A DNA stretch of 64,000 bases, from positions 23,089 to 87,088 of the forward strand of contig JACOMS010000001.1 of assembly GCA_014324115.1 (NCBI GenBank), in the 5' to 3' direction. Within the stretch, counting starts at the first letter, position 1, and each line of letters begins with the position of its first letter. A model generated the notes under the pieces. That model was not told the DNA's origin, did not search any database, and saw only the letters and a program-made list of their open reading frames with translations. Below, piece after piece: positions 26,511 through 34,803 of the stretch. The DNA is from Hyphomonadaceae bacterium (GTDB taxonomy: Bacteria > Pseudomonadota > Alphaproteobacteria > Caulobacterales > Maricaulaceae). A program made the translations under genes and the position numbers.

Positions 26511-29500
26511 ATGAAAAAAGTAATTCGGAACATTATGGCGGCATCGGTTGCCGGTTTGGCCCTGGCCGCCTGTAGCGACAGTGACGACGACGTCGTTACG
26601 CCACCGCCTCCCCCGCCGCCTCCCCCGGCCGATACGGCTATGCCTGCGGTGAGCTTCAGTCCGGCGACGCTGACCGTAGATTCCGGCGGTACGGGGTCAT
26701 CAACCCTCGCCGCGACGGATAATGTGGGTGTTACAACCGGACCCACGGTGACATGTGATCAGGGTACCTTTGCTGACGATACCTACACCGCGCCTGTGGT
26801 CAGTGCCGATACCATGGCGACGTGTACCGCGACGGCTTCCGATGCTGCCAACAATGAAGGTACCGGCACGCTCACAATTTCCATCACCAGGGAAATGACA
26901 GCGCCGGTTGTCGCCTTCAGCCCGGATGCCCTTGTTGACGTGGCCTCCGGCGCGACGGTGGAATTGACAGTCACCGCCATGGATGATGTGGATGGTGACC
27001 TCGTCCCCGAGGTGACGTGTAAGTACGGTTCCTTTGACAGTGATAACAACACCTACACTGCGCCTGTGTTAAGTGCTGATACCGATGATGTGACGTGTAC
27101 CGCGACGGCAACTGACGCGGCCGGCAATGCAGGCACCGCCACAATCACGATTTCCGTTGCCGCGGAAACAGAACCGCCGGTTATCACCTTCACTCCTGCG
27201 ACTCTTGACGTGGCCTCCGGCGCGACGGGTATGTCAACCCTCGCTGCGACGGATAATCTGGATGATACGGTCGCCCCCGAGGTGACGTGTGATGCGGGTT
27301 CTTTTGCCGACAACACTTACACCGCGCCTGTGGTCAGTGTGGATACCGAGGCAACGTGTACCGCGATGGCAACTGACGCGGCCGGGAATGAAGGCGAAGC
27401 CGAACTCACAATTTCCGTCGCCAGGGAGATGACAGCGCCGGAAGTCGCCTTCGAACCGAACAGTGTTCCCGTGCAATCCGGCGAGACGGTTTCGGTGACA
27501 CTCACCGCGACGGATGATGTGGATGGTACGGTTGTCCCCACGGTGACGTGTACGAACGGTTCGTTTGATGTGGATGCCGGTACCTACACCGCACCTGACC
27601 TCAGTGCTGTTACCACGGCGACGTGTACCGCGACGGCCACTGACGCGGCCGGGAATGAAAGCGCCGCCGCCACGCTCTCGGTTATCATTGCCGCGGAAAC
27701 AACACCGCCGGTTATCACCTTCAGCCGGGATACTCTCGGCAGTGTGGCCTCCGGCGCGACGGCGGCGTTGACAGTCACCGCGACGGATAATGTGGATGGT
27801 GAGCTCGTCCCCGTGGTGACGTGTGATGCGGGTTCCTTTAATCTGGAGACCAACACCTACACTGCGCCTGTCGTCAGTGTGGATACCGAGGTGACCTGTA
27901 CCGCGACGGCAACTGACGCGGTCGGCAATGAAGGCACCGGGACACTCACATTTACTGTCGCCGCGGAAACGACGCAACCGGTCGTCACCTTCGAAGAACC
28001 GGTCCTTGTCCTGGCTTCCGGTGGAACGGATGTGTCGGTGGTCACGGTAACGGATAATGTGGATGGTATGATCGTCCCCGTGGTGACGTGTGATGGGGGC
28101 GGTTCCTTTAACGTGGAGACCAACACCTACACCGCACCTGACCTCAGTGCCGATTCCACGTTGACGTGTACCGCGACGGCAACTGACGCGGCCGGCAATG
28201 CAGGCACCGCCACGCTTAGAATTACCGTTGCCAGGGAACTGGTACGGCCGGTTGTATCCTTCGCCCCGGCGACCCTTGAAGTGGCCTCCGGCGCGACGGC
28301 TACGTCAATCCTTGCAGTGCAGGATAATGTGTCTATTGTTCCGGGAAGCGCCGCTGTGACGTGTGATCGGGGTCGCGTTGAACGGAGTGACTTTAGTCCG
28401 GATCCGGATAACGATAATCCGGATGTCGAAGCCTACGTCGCCACCATCACCTACAGCGCGCCCGTATTGAGTGCTGATGCCATGGCCACGTGTACCGCGA
28501 CGGTTTCTGATGGTGCCGGGAATACGGGCACCGGAACGCTCGCGATTTCCATCGCCAGGGAGACAGAGCCGCCGACGGTCACTTTCAGCCCGGATACCCT
28601 GACTGTGGATTCGGGCGGGGCGGTTGTGTCAACCCTCACCGCGATGGATAATCTGGATAGTGTGGTCGTCCCCGTGGTGACGTGTACGGATGGCGGTTCC
28701 TTTGCGAACGGCACCTATACCGCACCTCTCGTCAATGCTGATACGGAGGTGACGTGTACCGCGACGGCGACTGACGCGGCCGGGAATGAGGGCACCGCCA
28801 CACTCACAGTTTCCGTCGCCAGGGAAACAATGCCGCCGGTTATCACCTTCAGCCCGGACCTCCTTGAGGTGCTGTCGGGCATGACGGTGGAGAATGTGAC
28901 GGTCACGGCGAGAGACCCTGACGGCACGGAGGATGGTGACAAGGGGGTTGTGGAAACAGGAGCGGGCCGCCTCACGGTGGAATGTGATCAGGAGGGTTTC
29001 CTCAACACCAATACCAACACCTACACAGCGCCTGTCGTCAATGCTCCTACCACGGCGACGTGTACGGCGACGGTAACTGATCTTGCCGGGAATGAGGGCA
29101 CAGCCACACTCACAGTTCTCATCACGCTGACCTCTCCTCCCACTCCTCCCACTCCTCCCTCTCCCGACTCCTATGTTCGGAACATTTCTCCAGATCCGGT
29201 GTATTTCTTTGTCAGGGGTAGCGTGGTCTCCTCTGGTTTTTACGACGAGTTGAGACCAGGACAGACCTTGACCCCGGTGCAGGTCAGTGCGAGTAGAGAT
29301 GATCTTGTGCTGATCCGTGGTGCTGATGGGGCGGTTGCTCCCCCGCAGGTTGAGTGCACCAATGGCGGCAGGTTTCGGGGAACCACTTTTATTGCGCCGA
29401 GAGTCACTGAAACCACATACAGTGTCTGTACTGCGACGACTCCCGCAATTGGCGGTGTTTCCCGTGAGGCTACGCTTGTATTTGAGATCACTCCCGCCCC

Positions 29501-32180
29501 ACGGACGCCAACCTGCCCCGCCGGCTTTAGTAGAAATGCCGACTTGTCAGGAGAATTGTCAGATATAAATGATCCGAAGGTGGTCTGCACAATCAGGGCA
29601 CCCGGGGGTGTGCTGACTGGAACAACGGAGCTTAGGTATATTGAGGGTGTTGTTTATGAGCTGGACGGCCGTGTTGACGTGGGCGCAGCGGATGCCGATA
29701 GCGCTACTTGCGCAGGCGTGACGTCGGCCAGGCTGGTTATCCGGCCCGGTGTCACGGTTGTGGCTGATCAAAGGCGGGACCTTCTGGTCGTGAACCGCTG
29801 TCACCGGATTGAAGCTGTGGGAACGCAGGACCGTCCGATCCGCTTCTGGTCGAACGGGTCCGACACATGGGGCGGTATTGTTATCCTGGGTAATGCCGGG
29901 ATCGGTGTCTGTAATGTTGAGGATGCAACCCCTGGAACTGCCGGATGTCAGAATGCTGTCAGTGGCGTAACCGCAGCCGCAGGGGGAGCGTTGTGGTATG
30001 GCGGTGCCGGTGAGATGTCCAACAGCGGGATGCTTCAGTATGTGACCGTAAGCGGGGCCACGGGTCGTTTCGATAGGCGTAACGAGCAAGACGAGGCTGT
30101 TTCCTTCACCCCGGGCGGCGTTATATTCGCCGGTGTCGGTAACGGTACGACGGTGGACCGCATGCAGGTTGAACTCGAATGGAGTGGCGATAACGCCTCC
30201 AACGTCGCGGGTATGACGCTCCTCGGTGGGAATGTAAACATGAGTCGCGTTGTTCTCGCGGGGACCAGCAGTTCATACGAATACCTTGACGCAGAGGACA
30301 ACATGACTAGAACTGGTGCATATCTGGACATACGCAACGGTTACAGTGGTCGGATTCAGCGTCTGTTGATTGACGGGAGGGGCTCTTCGCAGGGCCAGTC
30401 CATCAGGGTCAACGCTTCCAATCCTGTCATCCGTAACTTCACCTTGGTGGAAGACGCCCGTGACAATACTCGCTGGATTGGTGGGGTAGGTACGTACCGG
30501 GACGGTGTTGTGATCAACACCTCCACGGATGGTGGCGACGCTTGTGTGGGGGGACCGGAAGAAGCCACGCTTGTCATCAGCTCCGTGCATTTTTACTGCA
30601 ATAATATGACTCCGCCAAGTATACTGACTGAGCGAGATGTGACTACTGGTATTGCTAACGGCGTCAATGGTAATGTTGTTAGTAGCACCATTCCGGACTT
30701 TGTAGACCCCCCCTCTCCGTACGCGGTATTCCTCCCGGTTCCGGAGACCATCAGTGTTTCCGCTGGTCGTTACCCTGGTGCTTTCAATCCGGACACGGAA
30801 ACGCTGACCGGGAACTGGACGACCGGTTGGGTGCGGTCATCGGGGACGAATTATCTGTCGCCGCGGATTGAGTGCCCGATGGGTACCAGTGAAGCCCCTT
30901 ATGATATTTTCGACCACAATGTCTGTGTGGTCAGCGCTACTTCCGTCCGTTCTAATTCTGGAGTCAACGAAATCAGCGACGCGGATGCTCTTGTGCGACT
31001 GACCCGCGGTAATCTGTACCGTCTTGACGGTCGTGTCGACATCGGTGTTGATGGCGGCGATACAGCTGAGCTTGTCATCGAACCGGGTGTTACAGTCTTC
31101 GGTCGCAACAATACGGATTACCTTGTGGTGAATGGCGGCTCTACAATCACAGCCAATGGTACGGCAGCCAACCCGATCATCTTTACGTCTGAAGAGGACG
31201 TCACAGGTGCCCGGGGTGGTCGCGATACGGCCGCCGGTGACTGGGGCGGTCTGGTCATTCTGGGCTCTGCGCCCATCACCAACTGTGATCTTGATGGCGT
31301 AACTCCCCGCACTGTCGGCTGCCAAAGCAGTATCTATGCGTCTGGTTACGGCGGCGGTGACGTTGACGACGATTCGGGTTCCTTAAGCTATGTCCAGGTC
31401 AGGTATGCCGGTTTTGGACCTTTCGACAGCGGTATCACCTTGGCCGGTGTCGGTAGGGGTACGACGGTTAAGAGCGTTCAGGTTCACAACACCGAAGGGA
31501 ACGGTATCCGCTACCTTGGCGGTACAGTGGACCCGGAGCGGATTGTTTTAACCGGTAATACCGGCCGGCAGCTTCACATTGACGGTGGTTATCTGGGCGG
31601 TATTCAACGCCTTGTCGGTGTTCAGAACGGGGTCGGGGTCGGCGGTATAGAGGTCGGCGGCAATCTCTCCAATCCGTATATCGCTAACTTCACTCTCGTC
31701 GGTACGGGCGACGAAGGTCCCGGTATCCGCGTGCGCGATGGTGCAATCGGAACCTGGCTGAATGGTGTTGTCACCAGTGATGGCGCCTGCCTTGACTATC
31801 AGCCGACAGCCGGTGACGGTATTGAGGGCCTTGAATCGAGGTCTGATCCGGAGTTCTGGTCTGTGCTGTTTGACTGTGCAGGCGGGCTGTTGACGCCGGG
31901 CAGTGACAGAACAACGGCTCTGGCCGCTGTTAATTCCGCCAGTGCCAATAATGAGACCGAGGAGGCCAACACCCTTGTCAACGGGTTTTTCAGAGGCAGG
32001 GCCGAGAGGGGAGTTCGTGCAACTCCGATTCCGCTTCCTCCCCCGCCTGCAAACGCTCCTGCTTCTCCTCCTGACGCAGCTTTGGAGGGAGGACTTGACT
32101 ACATCGGTGCTGTCGAGAATGCCTCTGATACCTGGTGGCAGGGATGGACGTATGGTCTGGAAAATTCAGACTCTGAATAA
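26511..32180 (+). CDS. Giant multi-repeat surface lipoprotein, 1889 aa
   Basis: Signal peptide with lipobox LALAAC, lipidated Cys21; +2 is Ser, so outer-membrane sorting is expected. A run of nine prolines (31-39) then leads to nine tandem Ig-like/cadherin-like repeats (~41-873) of about 88-110 aa, each with a FSPDTL.V.SG start, a TDNVDG-type turn, VTC, TYTAPVVSADT and CTATATDAAGN; two Cys per repeat suggest one disulfide each. A divergent tenth unit follows a Pro/Thr linker. Then come two beta-helix-like modules (roughly 985-1440 and 1450-1889) with VIEPGVTV, a YLVVN motif and GDWGGLVILGSAPI. The end has DTWWQGWTYGLE. Function unknown; an adhesin or substrate-capture role is inferred from its paralogue, the TonB-dependent receptor and T2SS nearby. 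GAGGGAAACC precedes the ATG. Confidence 0.9.
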   Translation: MKKVIRNIMAASVAGLALAACSDSDDDVVTPPPPPPPPPADTAMPAVSFSPATLTVDSGGTGSSTLAATDNVGVTTGPTVTCDQGTFADDTYTAPVVSADTMATCTATASDAANNEGTGTLTISITREMTAPVVAFSPDALVDVASGATVELTVTAMDDVDGDLVPEVTCKYGSFDSDNNTYTAPVLSADTDDVTCTATATDAAGNAGTATITISVAAETEPPVITFTPATLDVASGATGMSTLAATDNLDDTVAPEVTCDAGSFADNTYTAPVVSVDTEATCTAMATDAAGNEGEAELTISVAREMTAPEVAFEPNSVPVQSGETVSVTLTATDDVDGTVVPTVTCTNGSFDVDAGTYTAPDLSAVTTATCTATATDAAGNESAAATLSVIIAAETTPPVITFSRDTLGSVASGATAALTVTATDNVDGELVPVVTCDAGSFNLETNTYTAPVVSVDTEVTCTATATDAVGNEGTGTLTFTVAAETTQPVVTFEEPVLVLASGGTDVSVVTVTDNVDGMIVPVVTCDGGGSFNVETNTYTAPDLSADSTLTCTATATDAAGNAGTATLRITVARELVRPVVSFAPATLEVASGATATSILAVQDNVSIVPGSAAVTCDRGRVERSDFSPDPDNDNPDVEAYVATITYSAPVLSADAMATCTATVSDGAGNTGTGTLAISIARETEPPTVTFSPDTLTVDSGGAVVSTLTAMDNLDSVVVPVVTCTDGGSFANGTYTAPLVNADTEVTCTATATDAAGNEGTATLTVSVARETMPPVITFSPDLLEVLSGMTVENVTVTARDPDGTEDGDKGVVETGAGRLTVECDQEGFLNTNTNTYTAPVVNAPTTATCTATVTDLAGNEGTATLTVLITLTSPPTPPTPPSPDSYVRNISPDPVYFFVRGSVVSSGFYDELRPGQTLTPVQVSASRDDLVLIRGADGAVAPPQVECTNGGRFRGTTFIAPRVTETTYSVCTATTPAIGGVSREATLVFEITPAPRTPTCPAGFSRNADLSGELSDINDPKVVCTIRAPGGVLTGTTELRYIEGVVYELDGRVDVGAADADSATCAGVTSARLVIRPGVTVVADQRRDLLVVNRCHRIEAVGTQDRPIRFWSNGSDTWGGIVILGNAGIGVCNVEDATPGTAGCQNAVSGVTAAAGGALWYGGAGEMSNSGMLQYVTVSGATGRFDRRNEQDEAVSFTPGGVIFAGVGNGTTVDRMQVELEWSGDNASNVAGMTLLGGNVNMSRVVLAGTSSSYEYLDAEDNMTRTGAYLDIRNGYSGRIQRLLIDGRGSSQGQSIRVNASNPVIRNFTLVEDARDNTRWIGGVGTYRDGVVINTSTDGGDACVGGPEEATLVISSVHFYCNNMTPPSILTERDVTTGIANGVNGNVVSSTIPDFVDPPSPYAVFLPVPETISVSAGRYPGAFNPDTETLTGNWTTGWVRSSGTNYLSPRIECPMGTSEAPYDIFDHNVCVVSATSVRSNSGVNEISDADALVRLTRGNLYRLDGRVDIGVDGGDTAELVIEPGVTVFGRNNTDYLVVNGGSTITANGTAANPIIFTSEEDVTGARGGRDTAAGDWGGLVILGSAPITNCDLDGVTPRTVGCQSSIYASGYGGGDVDDDSGSLSYVQVRYAGFGPFDSGITLAGVGRGTTVKSVQVHNTEGNGIRYLGGTVDPERIVLTGNTGRQLHIDGGYLGGIQRLVGVQNGVGVGGIEVGGNLSNPYIANFTLVGTGDEGPGIRVRDGAIGTWLNGVVTSDGACLDYQPTAGDGIEGLESRSDPEFWSVLFDCAGGLLTPGSDRTTALAAVNSASANNETEEANTLVNGFFRGRAERGVRATPIPLPPPPANAPASPPDAALEGGLDYIGAVENASDTWWQGWTYGLENSDSE
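26631..29131 (+). repeat. Nine tandem ~270-bp repeats encoding Ig-like domains
   Basis: Blocks such as ACGTGTACCGCGACGGC and ACCTACACCGCGCCTGT recur roughly every 260-300 bp. Units keep nearly identical cores with more divergent edges. Repeat 7 carries an extra ~20-residue acidic insertion (around 28382-28445), and repeat 9 has an Asp/Gly-rich insertion (around 28911-28970). Such DNA can expand or contract by recombination and may be misassembled from short reads. Confidence 0.92.
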
Positions 32181-32201
32181 CCCTGATCACATCAACACAC
32201 G

Positions 32202-32235
32202 CAGGGCCGCGCAAACTGCGCGGCCCTGTCGTTTT
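32202..32235 (+). terminator. Strong Rho-independent terminator
   Basis: A perfect 11-bp stem CAGGGCCGCGC / GCGCGGCCCTG with loop AAACT, followed by TCGTTTT, 22 bp after the giant lipoprotein stop. It should separate that gene from the paralogue downstream. Confidence 0.88.
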
Positions 32236-32725
32236 AGCTCCTACAAATCTGAATAAAACGTCGCCCCGTATCAGCCTCGACAGGGCATCGGCCCCGGCAG
32301 GCCGACCGGAGGAAGACCGGGTACACAGCAACCCCTCCCTCCAAACGGGACATAAACGGTCGTTTTCCGAACAAAAACCCAAACACAGGCCCCGATGCGG
32401 AACGTTGAGGATATATGCTGCGTGCCCGGCGTGGGTGTCTGCAGCCCGCGCACCGGTTGTCCGGACAAGGCCGGAACCCGCCGCGTCATCCCGTTGCCTC
32501 ATCCCCTTGCGTTCGGGGCCTCACCCAAGGGCACGTGTGAATTCCCGTATGTATGTTTTGTGACAAAAAAGACCCATTTTCGTCATGAAAAAATCAGAAT
32601 TCCGACATCCAAAAATAAAAATTCTGTCACAACTCTCTGTCACAAGAACGGCCAAATCAGGCGGGAAAGACGAGCCCCTCGTCCTGTTCGCCAAAACAGA
32701 TCGTTCCTGTTGATGGAGGAAACCC
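32236..32725. other. Intergenic region before the second lipoprotein gene
   Basis: No coding frame is convincing over these ~490 bp. The last 160 bp are AT-rich compared with the surroundings and include the direct repeat CTGTCACAA (about 32633 and 32638-32646 region) and A-tracts, which suggests a promoter/regulator region for the lipoprotein gene at 32726, although I see no clean -35/-10 pair. Confidence 0.5.
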
Positions 32726-34717
32726 GTGAGACCAACTCTCCGCCACATGGCGTCAGCATCAGCTGTCGGCCTGGCCTTGGCCGCCTGCAGCCAGGGCAGT
32801 GAAATCATATCACCGGGTCTGACCGAAGTTACACGGGATACGATCCGCCCCGCAGTGAGCTTCAGTCCGGCGGTTATTACCGTAAATTCGGCCTCCACGG
32901 GTGTATCAACACTTACCGCGACGGATAATGTGGGTGTCACGGGCGGGCCTGACGTGACATGCACGCGGGGGTCTTTTGCGGGCAACACCTACACCGCCCC
33001 CGCAGTCAGTGTTAATACGGATATTGTGTGCACCGCGACGGCAACTGACGCGGCCGGGAATGCAGGCAGCGCCACACTCACGGTGTCCATCATCGCCCCG
33101 GACGAAACGGCCCCTGTTGTATCCTTCAATCCTGTGTCACTCACCCTGCCGTCCGGCGACACCGGAATGTCACAGGTTTCGGCAACCGACGCCGTTGACG
33201 GTGCGGTGACGCCGACCGTGTCCTGCACCAATGGCGGCAGCTATAACGTCGGTACAGGTGTGTTTACGGCGCCGACGGTCCCTGACAGCACAACCAGTGT
33301 GTGTACCGCGACAGCCACAGATTCAGAAGGCAACTCCGGTTCAGGTACGCTGACGGTCAACATCACATCCGCCACGGCGGCATCCTGCCCCGGGGATGGT
33401 GCGGGCTCTGCACTGGGTGAGCAGACACTCTGCAGTGTGCCACTCGGCAACCTTTCGGAATTCAGGGGTGTTTTGACCCAATCGGCAACGATTCCCTTTG
33501 TGGAGGGTGTTGTCTATGAATTGAGCGGTCGTCTTGACGTCGGCCGGGATGGCGGCAGTACCTGCGCGGATGTGACACCGGTTGTGCTGACCATAGAGCC
33601 CGGTGTCACGATTGCCGGTGATGCGGGCTCGGACTATCTGGTTGTCAACCGCTGTCACCGGATTGAAGCTTCGGGGACGCGGGAGGCTCCGATCATGTTC
33701 ACCAGCCGGAATGACATTGCCGGGGCCGGTGCACGCGAAAACGCCATCGGTGAATGGGGCGGTGTTGTTATTCTCGGCAATGCCCCGATTAATCGCTGTA
33801 ATGTTCCGGGTCGAACCGGCGGAACAACCGGATGTGAAAACATCATTGAAGGCGTGACTGAGCCGGATGCGCTGTATGGCGGTGCCGACGGGAATTCCAA
33901 TAGCGGGACCCTTCGATATGTGACTGTGCGCCATGCCGGTAATGAAGTTGCAACAGACGTTGAGCTGAACGGCATCACCTTCGGTGGTGTCGGTGACGGC
34001 ACAACGGTTGCGTACATTCAGGTTCACAACAGTTCTGACGATGGTATGGAATTCTTCGGTGGGACTGTAGACGCGCGTTACGTCGTTCTTACAGGTAACG
34101 ACGACGAGCAACTGGACACAGACAGCGGTTATCAGGGCAGCATTCAATATGTTATCGGTCTTCAGCGCGGCGGCGACACGTCTGACAACAGTATTGAGGC
34201 CAGTTCTGTTGCACCGGGCGTAACACCGGCGTCCGATGCGACCATTGCCAACTTCACGCTCATCGGTGCGGGCAACACGGACAGTCACGGTATCCGCGTC
34301 AACTCGGGCACAATCGGAACATACCTGAATGGTGTGTTGACTGACGGAAATGCCTGTCTTGACTATGAGGACGACGCCGGGGACGGTATTGAGGGCTTCA
34401 CGGCGGGGTCTGATCCGGCATTCCGGTCTGTGCTGTTTGACTGTGCAGGCGGGGTTTTGACAACAGATACGGATGATGACGCTGATCCGGTAACCGGCCA
34501 GGCCGCCGTTGACGCCGATGCAAACAATGTGACTGACGTAGACAACACGCTTGACGGGTTCGTCAACGGCACGGTCGAGGCTGCCGTGATTGCCGCCGCG
34601 GTTCCCCAAGGCAACACCTTCCTTGAGAGTGTTGATTACATCGGTGCTGTCAGGGATGCGTCCGATACCTGGTGGCAGGGCTGGACATGCGGTCTGGAAA
34701 CCTCCGATCCCTGTTGA
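32726..34717 (+). CDS. Paralogous surface lipoprotein, 663 aa
   Basis: Starts with GTG at 32726, with GGAGGAAACCC just before it, much like the leader of the giant gene. The lipobox LALAAC again puts the lipid on Cys21, with Ser at +2. Two Ig-like repeats (~45-225; RPAVSFSPAVITVNS..., APVVSFNPVSLTLPS...) are followed by one beta-helix-like module (~228-663): VVLTIEPGVTIAGDAGSDYL, GEWGGVVILGNAPINRC, FTLIGAGNTDSHGIRV and the C-terminal DTWWQGWTCGLETSDPC. It looks like a compact version of the 1889-aa protein. Function unknown; it is the gene immediately upstream of the TonB-dependent receptor, so it is the better candidate for a direct receptor partner. Confidence 0.9.
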   Translation: MRPTLRHMASASAVGLALAACSQGSEIISPGLTEVTRDTIRPAVSFSPAVITVNSASTGVSTLTATDNVGVTGGPDVTCTRGSFAGNTYTAPAVSVNTDIVCTATATDAAGNAGSATLTVSIIAPDETAPVVSFNPVSLTLPSGDTGMSQVSATDAVDGAVTPTVSCTNGGSYNVGTGVFTAPTVPDSTTSVCTATATDSEGNSGSGTLTVNITSATAASCPGDGAGSALGEQTLCSVPLGNLSEFRGVLTQSATIPFVEGVVYELSGRLDVGRDGGSTCADVTPVVLTIEPGVTIAGDAGSDYLVVNRCHRIEASGTREAPIMFTSRNDIAGAGARENAIGEWGGVVILGNAPINRCNVPGRTGGTTGCENIIEGVTEPDALYGGADGNSNSGTLRYVTVRHAGNEVATDVELNGITFGGVGDGTTVAYIQVHNSSDDGMEFFGGTVDARYVVLTGNDDEQLDTDSGYQGSIQYVIGLQRGGDTSDNSIEASSVAPGVTPASDATIANFTLIGAGNTDSHGIRVNSGTIGTYLNGVLTDGNACLDYEDDAGDGIEGFTAGSDPAFRSVLFDCAGGVLTTDTDDDADPVTGQAAVDADANNVTDVDNTLDGFVNGTVEAAVIAAAVPQGNTFLESVDYIGAVRDASDTWWQGWTCGLETSDPC

Positions 34718-34743
34718 TCACATATGACTGGAGCGGGCCGCGC

Positions 34744-34764
34744 ACGGGTGCGACCCCGTCGTTT
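34744..34764 (+). terminator. Weak hairpin after the second lipoprotein gene
   Basis: ACGGG (34744-34748) pairs with CCCGT (34755-34759), followed by CGTTT. The stem is only five base pairs, so it may allow readthrough into the receptor gene 40 bp downstream. Confidence 0.3.
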
Positions 34765-34803
34765 CAAATCCTGTCGGCACAGACATGACCCGGGGTTTTA
34801 TCC

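Noticed and set aside
26783-28975. Series of ~85-90-codon minus-strand frames under the Ig-like repeats
   Set aside because: They recur with the repeat period, all have the same low-complexity Val/Ser/Ala composition, and mirror the plus-strand repeats.
33341-34609. 422-codon minus-strand frame opposite the second lipoprotein gene
   Set aside because: The Val/Arg/Asn-rich sequence has no domain or ribosome site, and the plus strand carries a convincing lipoprotein.
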